From positions 5,015,627-5,079,626 of the forward strand of contig NC_058495.1 in assembly GCF_020382885.2 (NCBI RefSeq): a stretch of 64,000 nt of DNA. The letters run 5' to 3'. Both the position numbers and the translations under genes were made by a program. This document shows positions 1 to 11,430 of this stretch, piece by piece. The notes beneath the pieces are model-generated. The model saw only the letters and a list, made by a program, of their open reading frames with translations, was not told the origin of the DNA and made no database searches. The first letter of the stretch is position 1. The number at the start of each line of letters is the position of its first letter. This stretch comes from Scatophagus argus. Taxonomy: Eukaryota; Chordata; Actinopteri; Scatophagidae.

Positions 1-607
1 TGCATATTGTGCTGATAGGTAAAATATTTGACCTTCAAGTAAAAAAATTGCTCAAATAAAATTTAAATAACTCAGAGACCTAAATTTTTACAATAAACCT
101 ACACGGGAGCGACCTTTGGCACTGAGTTCTTTAAGTTTTTTGCTTTTTGGACTAACTAAGCCAGAGGTACTGACTTCTGAGTTCTCTTTGGTTGTTTACT
201 TTACTAAATTAATTTTATTTATTAAGGACCATGTAAAATATTAAACTTCATCAACATCATCATCTGATGCACAACAGTTAGCTTAAATGTTCATGTGTAG
301 TTCCAATGTGCATTTCAGTTTTTGCACAGATTAAACAAAGAACATGTGACGTATTAATTAGTGAGCTTTGGCAGAGCAGGTTGGAAAATATATGCCAGGT
401 TGTTTCCTCCTTTTCAGGCTTTATGTCAAACTAAGCTAAGCATCCTGTAGCTGTAGCTTTTGTATCCTTCCTACAGAGTGGTATTGATCTTCTCATTTCC
501 CAATTACTGAACTATTCCTCCAAGATAGGTGCAAAATGCCAGCATGGAAAATCTGCATGAACAACCAGATTTTTGAGACACTTTCTGTGTCTTTAACTTC
601 CTTCCAG

Positions 608-1586
608 ATGTCACTACAGTAACCTTGCATTCTCGCTGCTGGCTCATGTGATGGCTGAGCGAGTGGCTGCAGTTGACTACCAGCGATGGATCACAGACAA
701 CATCCTGGACCGGCTGGGGATGGAGGACACTGGCTTTGACATCACCCCAGGGCTCCAGGGGCAAACAGCGGTGGGAGTGTACTCTAACGGAAAACCAGCT
801 CCACTCTATGACCTGGGCTGGTACCGACCTTCTGGTCAGATGTTCTCCACAGCAGCGGACATGGCCAAGCTCGCCATGATGCTGCTGGGTGCTTATCACC
901 GCAAGCTGTTGGAGCCAGACTCTTTGAAGATCATGTTGACCCCACTCTTCAGGTGCGATAAGGACTACTTTGCCAACCATACTGGGACACCATGGGAGGT
1001 TAACGAACAGATGGGCTACGAGGTGGTGCGTAAAGATGGTGATCTCGATGGCTACTCAGCCACCTTCTCCTTGGTGCCCAGACTGAAACTTGGCCTGGTG
1101 GTTCTAATGGCTGGTAGCCGGTCTCAGAACCAGGATGTGGTCACCAAGGCCTACAACCACATCATCCCAGCCATAGAAAAAGCCTTCAGGGAGGCCAAAA
1201 AGGTCCTCTTTGCTCCACCAAACCCAGATCCTTATATTGGATTTTTCACCTACAGCAACATCACCTTCTATGAGATCAAAGTTGGGCCAGACAGAGTTCT
1301 GATCATGCAGCAGTTTGGGCCTCAGATTGAAGAGCTGATCCCAGAGAAGTACAGGACAATAAAACTCAACTACCTGGTTGATCGGGTTTTCAGAGTGGTT
1401 TTTGAGAAAGAGTACCCTTGTGTTTTGCAAGTAGGCACGGCCTCAGTGTCCTTGGAAGCCCAAGATGGCCAGTTATTTAACTTCTATATGTTTGACAAGC
1501 AGGGTTTGTCTCCTGGTTTTGATGCACCAGGACTGAACACATATAATGTGGTCAGAATAGCCCGCAGGCCTTCCTTCTCAAGTTGA
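608..1586 (+). CDS. lactbl1: LACTBL1-like beta-lactamase-fold protein, last coding exon (5' partial)
   Basis: This exon follows an AG acceptor at 606-607. It opens with the third base of a codon and then reads about 325 codons to TGA at 1584-1586. The translation is a serine beta-lactamase/penicillin-binding-protein-like domain. A Tyr-Ser-Asn triad (615-623) matches the YxN motif of class C beta-lactamases, and an Asp-Leu-Asp-Gly-Tyr-Ser stretch near 1040-1065 sits where the third active-site box is expected. The nucleophile box SxxK must lie in upstream exons outside the window. The remaining C-terminal part is the accessory region typical of vertebrate LACTBL1. The molecular function of LACTBL1 is not established as far as I know, and antibiotic hydrolysis should not be assumed. 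The first in-frame Met is not a real start, because similarity runs upstream of it to the splice site. The 3' UTR runs into intergenic DNA, and the nearest AATAAA I see is about 1 kb downstream (2549). Confidence 0.87.
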
Positions 1587-3288
1587 ACTGCAGCAATGAT
1601 GCATCCTACAGACAAATGGTATGTCCTTGGGATATGTGAAGGTCAACAAAAAGGTTGTGAATGTATAAAACCAAATGGAAAAGTCTGAGTTGAAGGTGGG
1701 ATTGTGAGAGCACAGAGAGAGACAGAAACCTGTATAATGTCTTGCACAGAAAATTAATCCTTTCTGCTGAATGATGTATATGACTGTCCTTTATTATGCC
1801 TCCTAATGAACATCCACATTATGGTGATATGGTACATGTGTTTTTCTGGCTTGCATTTAAACCACTCAAACATAGTCTTGACCTCTTCTGTCTTTGAGTT
1901 TTTATGAGAGAAAACAGCAGAACTGGCTCACAACAAACTCCTGTTGTGGTCATTTACATGAATATTTATGCACATTTAATTATTTTCAATTCTTGGGCAG
2001 TTCCACGAACTCATCGGCTCATACATATTCATCCTTCATTGGTGAGAGGAAAACAATTAATAGAATTTCTTTATTAAACTATGAACTATGGTTGTTAGAA
2101 GGTTAAATTAGGATATTTTCATGGCACTTGAATATGCATCACTTTCACAACAATACAGATGTTGTTAAGGGTAGGTTACAGAACTGCTGATTTAATCTTA
2201 ACAATCACACACCTACATGTGACTAAGATGCAAAATATTTTGGCTCCCCAATATGACATGATTGAGGACAGAGAGGCTTTTGGCTGCCTGTGTGACTCTT
2301 TGCTGTTTAATCCCCAAAAATGGACTAGAATTTTTTTCCGACCTCTAACACCAAAATGAGACTGCTGCAGGAAAACGACAGATTCAAGTGTACAAAAATA
2401 ACCCTCATAACGCAAAGGCTGATGTTTCACTTTTCATATGAAATTGCCTGTCTGGCAGTGTGATGGAAATGGAACAGATATTGGAAATGTTACTCTTGAA
2501 GCATCAGGTGCAACAAGTTGACGGAATGTGAAGTCAGTGCTGGCTAAAAATAAATCTATTGTATCCACTTTATTTGGCAGTGGATGATTGAAACCACCAT
2601 TGAACTATGTAATGCATTGTTGTCGCAGCCCAAGGATTGAAGCTCATTCTGATGGATGGAGAGAGGAAAAAGTAATTTGGGTCATGCAGTAGTGTAAGCC
2701 AGTTCTGAAACAAAATTGTTCCAATATGCAAAAGAATCCATGTGTTGATTCTCTGCTGTTATTGGGGCTTGTTATTTTTGGTAAGATGTCAGATGGTGCT
2801 TATGCAGCCTTCAGAAAGGCAACAATCACACAATGCAATCATGATGATGAATAAAACTCTTCAGCATTATGCTACATTCACATTTCAATCATCAAAGTTA
2901 CAAAACATCGAACACAGCCAGGAATTACCTTGAAAATAGAAAATAACAAGAAAATAATAGCTATGTGTGGACAGCTTTGACATTTATTACTGTAGCTTTT
3001 AAATTAAGCATTATACAATAGCTTTAATCAGTTTTCAACCTTAAAACGACAGTGAACAAGAGCTCAACAACCAATCTAACCATGTACATGATTGCTGGTC
3101 GTGCAAGAAGAGAAAAAACAAGCTCACAATGAAGCATGACATCCCTTTTTTGTTTTTTTACTAAAACATAGAGAATTACTTGACCTGCTGCCCAGCAATG
3201 TACACATTTGTGAAACAAGAACAAAAATAAATTATCATTCCAGTCAGATATGATTGTCTTATTTTCCCTCTGGATTCACTCTCTAAGG
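1587..3288. other. 3' UTR and intergenic DNA between lactbl1 and nmur
   Basis: AT-rich sequence containing the lactbl1 3' UTR of unknown length. The open frames here are short, overlap on both strands and look like nothing known. I see no exon with splice sites and no RNA gene. Confidence 0.6.
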
Positions 3289-4147
3289 CAGGGGTCAGCA
3301 ACCTTTAGCATAAAAAGAGCCATTTGCCCTGTTTCCCACCAAAATAAAACCCACTCAGAGCCACAAAATCTATTTAACCACTAAACTGAAAGCAACACCA
3401 CATTGTAGCTTCCTTAAACTTATGCTTTATATATGAAAACTATAGTATGTTACTTTTATGAAATCAATAAACTTAAAACAGTAAACGACAGATTTTTATT
3501 CTCCATTTTTAACAACTCAAAACACTTAATTCTTTTGTACTTTGAGAGAAAAAGACACCGGCACTTATACATTTGTTTCCAAATAACATAATGTATAAAT
3601 ATATTAGGGCTGTACCAACGTTAACGTGTTAACGCATTAGGGCTGGGCAAGCCAACCTGTTAATTAATTAACATCGACAATTATTACTTTTAAATTTTAT
3701 CCCGCATTCGCAGTTTGTTTTTGTGAGCAAGTGAGCGACGGTTAGGTAACTAGTGAGCAACGGACTTTAAAAATAATTATTATGACAAAAACAACAGCGC
3801 GGTAAAATTAATTAATTTAATTTAAAGCGTTAAATTGTACAGCCTTAAAATATATATGAAATAAAATAAAAAAATGTTTGCTACTTTCTCACCACATATT
3901 AAGCATACCGGTAAACCAGTTTTGACAGCAGCAATAGCAAACAAATCTGTCCATGAGGGATTAAACGATCTATTTTCGTCTGAAACTTTTCTCTTCTTTG
4001 ATTTGTCCATTGCTAGCTTACCGGGGGCCAAAATAAGTCACTTTTTTGGCAGCAACAGGTGTCGCAAACAGGACGTCGCGGATATTTTGATCGACAAAAT
4101 ATTAAAACAAGGCATGTGGCTCCGGAACCGTGGGTTGCTGACCCCTG
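3289..4147 (-). mobile_element. Non-autonomous hAT transposon with ZBED/GTF2IRD2-type transposase start
   Basis: The terminal inverted repeats begin CAGGGGTCAGCAACC at 3289 and end with the reverse complement at 4147. Near-identical 8-bp target duplications flank the element (ctctaagg at 3281-3288, atctaagg at 4148-4155; one mismatch). On the minus strand a transposase N-terminus starts in the MDKSKKRK region near 4010 and includes a Cys-x-x-Cys half of a BED-type finger near 3890. It then runs into stop-rich sequence, so the transposase is truncated. hAT elements make 8-bp duplications, in agreement with this. A second element at 3605-3847 has inserted in it; without that insertion the copy would be about 608 bp. 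Confidence 0.88.
3605..3847. mobile_element. hAT-like MITE nested inside the hAT element
   Basis: The ends are near-perfect inverted repeats (tagggctgtac at the left, gtacagcctta at the right; one mismatch). Identical 8-bp target duplications aaatatat flank it (3597-3604 and 3848-3855). It is 243 bp with no coding capacity and holds a small internal GTTAAC-rich inverted motif near 3620. Its position inside 3289-4147 makes it the younger insertion. Confidence 0.85.
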
Positions 4148-4574
4148 ATCTAAGGCATACAGCAGACCCAGTAAGACAGCAGGTGGAATATACAGGCACT
4201 GTTGAACTATGTTACCCATAATAGCCTAACAAACAAATTGCATTCTCCTACAAGCTCTTTAATGACATCTAATAAGTTCATCAATCTGACATTTTGGACA
4301 GATTAAACAAACACAATATAATTTGTTAATTAATGTGTTACTGAGTGAGATTTAAAAGTGCTAGTTGGTGGCTTTTGTTACCTTCGGAAAGAGCCAGGGT
4401 AGCTGTCTGCCCCTGTGTCCAGTCTTTGTGGCAAGCTACGCAAACCATCTCCTGATGTTCATTTCATTCTTGATAGATAAGAGAGTGGTATCCGTATCTC
4501 ATCTGACTCTATGTAAGAAATCATTTAAGCATATATCCCAAAATGTCCAAACTATTCCTTTTAAGTGATTTCTG

Positions 4575-4580
4575 TTTATT
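4575..4580 (-). terminator. Candidate poly(A) signal for nmur
   Basis: AATAAA on the minus strand, 24 nt beyond the nmur stop codon. It would give a very short 3' UTR, so a more distal site is equally possible. Confidence 0.4.
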
Positions 4581-4603
4581 AGCTTGTTCAAAACAAATCT
4601 CAG

Positions 4604-7278
4604 TTAGAACACAGAGGTCTTGCAGGTCATCTCTTTACATGTGCATGTCAGGATTGCAGTGTCCATGCTCAGTGTCATGTCAGAAGACAGCAAAGGGATG
4701 AAAGTATTGGAATCCTTACCCTCAGGGTGAGCTCGGGAGCTTGACAGAGAGGGAGCCAGTAAAATCTTAGGGGATGGCGGAGAGTCTCTGACAGAGCTAT
4801 TGTCCTCTGCCTGGGAGCACATGAGTTCTCGAAAACACTCCCTGAACCTTGTGGAGAGTAGACTGTAGATGATAGGGTTGACTGCTGAGCTGAGGTAGAA
4901 TAGGACACCTGACAGGAGGTGGACGTACTGATAAATGTTGTGCATCAAATCGGTCCACTGGGTGATGGAACTCCACAGGAGCCGCTCGATGTGGAAGGGC
5001 GCCCAGCAGACTCCAAATACTGTGACCACAATTGCTAAAGGAAAGAAAGAATGAGGCTGTTTAAAAGATGTTAAAATCTAATATTGGCTTAACAGTCACA
5101 AGCCAAAAATGTCAAGCCCACAGCATAGACCACCCAAAATCACTTCAATAACACATTTAAACTTAACTCATAAGATTTGGTTATGTAGATTTAATTTATG
5201 AATAAAATTATTGATGTGAACACAAAATTTGATACAAAGCTTAATACAGTGAAGCCTTAAAAACTTTACAAACATGTCACTGAGAAGCAGAGGTTGCTGC
5301 TGCTTTACTTGCTGAAAACGCACTCTTACATTCCTCTCCTCATAATCCATGCATAAGGCTCTCAGCATGTCCTCCCTGTTGGTGGTGCAGCAGATGCAGG
5401 CTGTTTGGCTATTTACAACGGTAGACATATTGCAGCAAGCAAGCTGACTTTGCACTGGACTTTCTTGCAGTCCACACAGTGACAAGATGATGTGAGAAAT
5501 GCAAAATATTAGACACGTTGGTTCTTTCTTTGTGAGATCACTAAGTCTTCCCCTTAGTGATTGGAAAAATCATCTTATTCCACAATGTTGTGTATTTTTT
5601 TTGTAAATTTTCCGCTAGAACTGGATGACTTTGAGCAAGCGTTGGCTGCACAGTACAATTTTGTCTTGACTGACCCACAGAAACAGGTAAGTAACATTTA
5701 AATGAGGAACTCGGATATAAAGGGAAACAAAATGCTACACCTTAGCAAAACCTTTGTATTGTAACCTTCATCTCAAACAGATAATTATATTTTGTGAACC
5801 ATACTTTTCAAATAGGTCTTAAGAACCCAAAATCTGTTTCAAATCAAGCATGTTTTAATCAGATTTGACTGATACTCACGTCTCAATGGTAACGTGAACT
5901 AATAGCTGTTAGTCTGATTTTTATATTGCTAAATTCCGATTGGCTTTAGAAATACCTGACATGTCATTTGTGAAAATACTAATTATGCTCCAACCTTGGC
6001 AGATCATATTAAGCTGATGTGGATATCATTACTTGCACAAAGAAAAGTTCAGATGAATTCAAGTGTTGCTTGATGCTTATTTTGTTTGTGGCAGAATAAT
6101 ATTTAAATGATGGATTCATCAGTCTAGAATGAAACTCCTCATAAAGAATTGACTGTTAAGAAAGAAAACTTAAATTCTGTGAAATCTCATCTCATCATCT
6201 CGACTGCAAAGGTAATAGCATGTAAAACAAGAAGACACCCTTCAGAATACAAATGATCCATACAAAGAGCAGACAAACCTTTTTGCTCTTTGTTTTTCTC
6301 ACGTTTTGTCTTTGTGAACATGTCTTGACATAGACAATATGGATTAGAGGGGATCTGCTTACAGATCACAGCAGCCGTTCACAGTAAGGCATGTTATTGG
6401 AAGAGACAAAGAGAGAAAAAAAAAAAACAAAACTCACAAAGCATCTTGTTGACCTGCCTCCTGCGCCCGTTCATGTTCAGCTTCCTTTGGATATTGCTGC
6501 CACTGTTTTTTCCCAAGTTCCCACTGGGAAGTCGCCTTTCTCTGCCCAGATGAAGACCCATCACCAGGTACAGCACGCTGATCACCATCATGGGCACAAA
6601 ATAGAAACACACTGTAGTGATCTGCATAACCATGTTATAGATCCACAGTGGCTTCAGCACAGTGCATATGGCCGACTCCTCCATCCTCTCTGGCAGGTAG
6701 AAGATGCCATGCAGAGAAGTGTTTGGGATTGCGCAGATCATCGACACAAGCCACACGATGGCGATGACCCGCTTGGCGTGCTGATTAGTCGACAGGTACC
6801 GCGTTTTGAGCGGGTGCAACACTGCTATGTACCTTTCCACGCTCAAAGCTGTGACATTGAGGATTGAGGCAAAACAGACCGTCTCAAATAGGAAGGTCTT
6901 GAAGTAGCAGCCACCCTCCCCAAAGGGGAAGGGGTAGTTCTGCCACAGGTCATAAATCTCAAGGGGCATCCCGAACAAAAGCACAAGGAGGTCTGACACA
7001 GCCAGACTCACCAGATAGAGGTTGGTGGGGTTGCGCATCTTCTTGTGCCTTGCTATCACTGTGCACGTGAGCAGATTTCCTGATAGGCCGATGAGGAAGA
7101 TGAGAAGGTAAACACTAGTCACAGGGAGGAAGAAGGGAGACTGTTTTGGGCCCAGGATGTCAAGGAGGTTGACTTCATTGTCTTGGTCGCTGGTGTAGTT
7201 CTCAGTGGCGTTTTGTAGCATGCTGGTGTTGTGGAGTTTAGATATGTTAGAAAGGGAGCCGTGCAAAGAGAGTTCCAT
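4604..7278 (-). CDS. nmur1-like: Neuromedin U receptor (class A GPCR), complete two-exon coding region
   Basis: Coding exons are 7278-6438 (donor GTGAG) and 5034-4604 (acceptor TTTAG), which join in frame to give 423 residues, close to the 415-426 of human neuromedin U receptors. Exon 1 encodes an N-terminus with four N-glycosylation sequons, then TM1-TM5 with the TM3 motif Glu-Arg-Tyr in an LNVTALSVERY context. Exon 2 starts at TM6 (FGVCWAPFH) and continues through TM7 (NPIIY) and a Ser-rich cytoplasmic tail. The split just before TM6 matches my recollection of this receptor family. The SQWTD loop and LNVTALSVERY resemble NMUR1 more than NMUR2. Teleosts also carry nmur3, and nearness to alpl and lactbl1 makes nmur3 a real alternative. 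The ATG at 7278 was chosen because the in-frame upstream extension is interrupted by a splice acceptor at 7361-7360. The receptor binds neuromedin U/S peptides at the plasma membrane and signals through Gq/Gi. Confidence 0.93.
5035..6437 (-). other. nmur1-like: nmur intron between TM5 and TM6 exons
   Basis: A 1.4-kb intron bounded by GTGAG at 6437 and TTTAG at 5035. It contains an opposite-strand exon-like unit at 5619-5686 (separate entry). I recognise no other feature. Confidence 0.85.
5619..5686 (+). other. Exon-like unit of unknown gene on the opposite strand, in the nmur intron
   Basis: A 68-nt segment lies between a CTAG acceptor (preceded by a T-rich tract) and a strong donor CAG|GTAAGT. 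One frame is open throughout and reads, after two leading bases, LDDFEQALAAQYNFVLTDPQ followed by Lys-Gln. The acidic, amphipathic composition looks protein-like. I cannot name the protein and find no partner exon on the plus strand nearby. It could be an orphan exon, a fragment moved by transposition, or chance. Confidence 0.35.
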
Positions 7279-7358
7279 CTCAGAGAGGAAAACCGGAGGA
7301 ACAACAGCAGGTGTTAGCACATCCTGCACTGATTTCTGGGTTTGATCAACACTGAGAA

Positions 7359-7361
7359 CCT
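7359..7361 (-). other. nmur1-like: Splice acceptor of the nmur first coding exon
   Basis: On the minus strand, TTTTTATCACAG precedes the exon, which then carries 81 nt before the ATG at 7278. This shows that at least one 5' UTR exon lies upstream. Confidence 0.65.
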
Positions 7362-8147
7362 GTGATAAAAAGAAGAAACAAAAAGTGCTATCAGATGAGG
7401 ATATCACTTAATTAACAGCTATATGGTGATTCATAATGCAGTCAAACTCCAGTTAAATACTTTTTTGTCATGTTTCATAAATGGCATAATCAAAGCACCT
7501 GGGATCTAACTGTGTCTTAACAAAATCCCTTAAAAGACCGAAATATTTTCTACAGGAATTTAGGATATTAGTGTGATATCTGAATACATGTTACTACAGC
7601 TGCCTCACGATTATTTTCATTATCATATTCTAAACAAGGCTTCATATTTCAGAATTTTAAATCAGATAATTGTTGGGAATTTTTCAGAGACTGAATGATT
7701 GTCACCAGTCTAAGTAAGTAAGGTTGTTTTGATGCCAATATCAGTACTGGAAATGCCTCCAATACAGCCTAAAAACACTGGATCAGGTATCAGTGAGCAC
7801 ACAAGTCTACGCACCAATCGAATTACACGACCCTGTTACTTCCCAGCAGCATCCCACATACTCCTATGCAACACTGTAGATTTTTTACTGCACAGATAGC
7901 CAATATCTTTAAACGTCAAGCAACTTGTGTAACTTGAACATGTCAGCAAAACTTGACATCTGTCTTTTGCATATCCTTTGGGTGACAGGGGAAATACGCT
8001 GAGCCAAAAATGCCAGTAAAATCAACCGCATCTTAACTTTCTGGAAATCAGTTCTTCTTTGCAGCTCTAAAACAGCAGCCGACACAGCATGTAGAGCAGT
8101 GGGGCCACTTGCGGCCACTGTTTAAGAGCAGTGCAGAAGTGCCAACC

Positions 8148-8390
8148 GGACTGTATTTAGTCTGACTCAAAGTGCTTTACAACATGGGCCAGCAGCCACC
8201 CATTCATGAACACATTCATACACTACAAAGGCTACCATGGAGGATATCATAACCATTCATATGAGCTCTCACACACAGATGGTACAGCCACTGAGAGCAG
8301 TTTGGGATTCAGTATCTTGCCCAAGGACATTTTGACAAATAAACTGCCCCACTGACCTTGGAATGTAGTGGACAAATACTCCACCTAGCA
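8148..8390 (-). repeat. Dispersed teleost repeat with CACTTTGAGTCAGACTAAA-type tail
   Basis: It reads as the reverse complement of part of the copy at 33385-33670. It shares the caaagtgctttac motif and the phrase around gcagtttgggattcagtatcttgcccaaggaca (about 8300-8330). I recognise it as a common fish interspersed repeat but cannot assign a class. Confidence 0.6.
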
Positions 8391-8626
8391 AAATGCCAGC
8401 AATCCGACAATATATTTCTGTGGAAAATCCCACCAGCAAAGCAGCAAAACAGGCTTTTTGAAAAAAAAACAATTGTTACTTATTCCAATAGCTAACTTAT
8501 AACAGTAATGCAATGCTCTCTATGAGGGTGCATTGTCATGTTATATATATTCATTATATCGCTCTAATGTAATAAAGACATGGTTCAGGAATTAGCCTAT
8601 TCTGACCGCTGCACCACTATGCTGTA

Positions 8627-8690
8627 GGTACCATTTGTAGTACTTGTACTATTGTACTATTGTACTATTTGTACTTGTACTATTTCCATT
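8627..8690 (+). repeat. Short tandem TGTACTATT-type repeat
   Basis: Several imperfect copies of tgtactatt/ttgtacttgtac follow one another. Confidence 0.6.
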
Positions 8691-9552
8691 GTTCAAATAA
8701 AGGGATTAAAACAAACTGATGATGATGTTGATGTCATCAGATGTCATCTGATATATCAGTAATCCAACAAACCTGTTGGATTCCATTGCTGTTGGATCTC
8801 CATGGTTACACCCATGTTTATCAATCAAAATACATTTTGGATGTGTTTGATTGTTAAGAAAAACAATTCTTATTGCACTTTCACTTTTCACGTAAGGAGG
8901 CTCCGTAGCTATAATCTTCTCTAAATTACATAATTTCCGCACACAGATCCCTTATGAGAAAAGACATTTTCTTTTTCAATTGTTTCTTCATGACCCATGA
9001 AGTAACAACTGAGTAAAAAAATAGTCATTGAGGTGGTAGATTCACTCTGTGCGCTGAGAATTATTGCTTTTGCTGCCACACTAATGTGGTTTAAAACATT
9101 CTCATCAGCTGGTGAATGCTGAGAATAATTGCCATTTCACACCCTGCGCTAATAACTGTTAATGGCTTCTCAGAAGGTTAATTATGTTGCCGCATCTCAT
9201 GCATCACCTTACAAATCCAAGGTTATGTGACTTGCACGGTATGAGCTGCGTTGTTGAAATTAACCTTAACAATTCTACATAATGTTCATCTAATATTTCT
9301 TTTGGCAGTGAGCTGGCAGTGAGATTTCATGAAATTCTGACAGTTTTTCATCTGTGTAAAATGTTTAAAATGTTTTTCTTTAAGATGTTTAAGATCGATT
9401 AACGCGTTTTGGATAATTAAAGCCTCAACCAAAGAGTAGACAAAGATAAAAAATACGACGATAATATGCAGAATATTTCAAACCTGATAACACATGATAG
9501 TAGCCTGTAACTTTTCATATCGAGTAATACTGAAAATGAAAATGAACCTCAC

Positions 9553-9620
9553 CTTGACGATGCTGGTCTGCCACCGGCTCCTCACAACGCGCTCTCTGCG
9601 TGGTCATGATTGGAAATGAG
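9553..9620 (-). other. nmur1-like: Candidate nmur 5' UTR exon with a short upstream ORF
   Basis: On the minus strand a GC-richer segment ends in CGTCAAG|GTGAGG, a good donor, and can splice to 7359. An ATG at 9608-9606 opens a frame that would cross the junction and stop at TGA shortly after 7359, giving a 22-residue upstream ORF ahead of the receptor start. The right edge (transcription start) is not defined. This rests on splice consensus alone. Confidence 0.45.
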
Positions 9621-10557
9621 GAAAGTAAGCAGCGCACATGAGGCGAATTATACACATATATATGGATATATTGTGCATTACAAAAAAACAAAAACAAAAA
9701 CGGCGCATGCAAAAGTTGTAGGACCCGCTTCTGGTCTGCACAGAGAAAGAGGAGAGATGGAGGCTCCACAGAGGAGGATGGCAAGTGCGCTGCAGCCACG
9801 TCCCTCTCCAGATCCAGATCTTAAACTGGTGATATGTAAAGGATGGGAGAGAGAAAGAGAGGAGAGGGGGAGACAGAGACCATGCATACTTTATTTAGTT
9901 AAAAAATAAACATAATACATAATACGTCTAAAATAACATTTCTATACAGTGTAGCTACTGTACTTTATTAGGCTGCTAGTTCTTCTTTTCAAGTCTTGTT
10001 AATATTCTGTTATGCGCCCTGGAAACACTAGGGACCGCACACAAGTTAAAACGGGGGGAAGGGGGCAGAAAGAGGGAGAAAATTGTGTCTTTTTAGTTTT
10101 GATCAAGGCATGATAGTCTAGATTATTTGGGAGAGCAGTGGAAGGTGTTTCAGTGCTTTCTCATCTCCATTATTAGTACTACCAAATAACAAATTCTACA
10201 ATATCATCTAAAAAGATAGGATATAAATAGGGATTTTTGGAATTTTGATGAAATGCCAGTTAATTTTTATGAAACTGGCATTTCGTGATGTTTCCAGTTT
10301 GACCAGTGTCTTGTCACATTACTTCACTGCAAATGTAATGTTGGAGGCATAGTTCTCCCAGTATCATTTATTGATTGATTTATTTTTGCTTTGGAAGTAT
10401 GACATTACTCTTGTTATTCTCCCAGCCTGACTCTTTGTCAGGAGCACTTTGAGATGTGGAGGACGATATGCTTGTGATCCAGGTTAGAATACAACAGGGT
10501 GTTTGTGCAGTACTGCAGACTTTGCTTTCATTTGTATGCTGCTGCATTTTGACCAAA

Positions 10558-10637
10558 CCAACTAGCGAGCAGCATATGTACTGCTCACTAGTAGACCAAC
10601 CAACTAGCAAGCAGTACGTATGCTGCTCACTAGTTGG
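10558..10637. repeat. Near-palindrome with 35-bp arms and 10-bp spacer
   Basis: The left arm 10558-10592 and right arm 10603-10637 are inverted copies matching at 31 of 35 positions. Each arm is itself partly palindromic (gagcag ... ctgctc). It could extrude a cruciform or be a MITE remnant; no target duplication is clear. Confidence 0.75.
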
Positions 10638-11220
10638 TTGGTGTAGTAGGTGGGTTTGAATAATCTGCCATGGTGTCCTGGGGCAAAAAAATGTTATGCT
10701 TTATGTCTTACATGAGCCTGCATGTTGGCTGTGTGGTTATTTTTTTTTAAATAGACATTAATAATGAAGTACTGTGAACCCATTCTTTAGATGTACACAG
10801 ACCAGTTGACATACAGTGAGTCTATGTTTCTGTGGGAGCTTTGGGCCACCAGGGCTGTTACTTGTTTTGCCATCTGATAATCCGGCCACATGCCTGCATG
10901 TGTAGGACAAAGATTTTGAGCCAATAAGTGCAATTTCAGTTACATCATTTTGAACATCTTTCAGAGGTGGGACACCTTGAATAAATAGGCCTAATTAAAA
11001 GTAAAACCTAAAATTAGAACACCAAGAATATTTTATGAAGGCTGCTCAAAACAGCTTTATTTCAAAATATTCAAGAGTACTCGAATGAAAACTGAGTTGT
11101 GTGTGCGTCGATAGAATTTATTGGAATTACAGTAGAATGAAGATGTTTAAAAGCACATCAGGAAAAAGTGACTGTTAGCAGTATCAAGTTTCACAATTTA
11201 TTTCCCTTTGTGAAAGAAGA

Positions 11221-11430
11221 TAAAATAAGATAGTCCATTATTGATCCCTACAGGGGAAATTTGAGTATTGCAGCATCTCAGGACAGAATAAGTACAGGGA
11301 GCAAAAGATAGTGAAAAATAGAAAATGGACAGAAACTATAATGTATTATATACAAAAAAACAATACATACAATAAAAACAAAATATATACACATACATAA
11401 AAGTAAACAATAATGTATTCAATACTAGCA
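11221..11430 (+). repeat. Dispersed fish repeat (attgatccct...ggggaaattt type)
   Basis: It contains the phrase tattgatccctacaggggaa, which recurs in degenerate form at 23240-23350, followed by an A-rich tail with many ATAC/ATAA units. It is a common teleost interspersed repeat, class uncertain. Confidence 0.6.

Larger units (their letters stand above)
7362..9552 (-). other. Probable 5' UTR intron of nmur, with repeat remnants
   Basis: About 2.2 kb between the acceptor at 7360 and a candidate donor at 9552. It holds a dispersed repeat (8148-8390), a tandem TGTACTATT tract (8627-8690) and, near 7735-7850, a weak remnant of a dispersed element. No coding sequence is apparent. Confidence 0.5.

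Noticed and set aside
504-980. 158-codon minus-strand ORF
   Set aside because: Antisense shadow of the lactbl1 exon; the plus-strand frame has clear family motifs.
1104-1430. 108-codon minus-strand ORF
   Set aside because: Also antisense to lactbl1.
608-1586. Bacterial beta-lactamase resistance gene or contamination
   Set aside because: It lacks a bacterial start and ribosome site, begins at a splice acceptor, and matches vertebrate LACTBL1 with its C-terminal extension.
3874-4221. 115-codon plus-strand ORF
   Set aside because: It is the antisense of the hAT transposase fragment and crosses the element's terminal repeat.
6391-6867. 158-codon plus-strand ORF
   Set aside because: Antisense shadow of nmur TM domains; the minus frame is unmistakably a GPCR.
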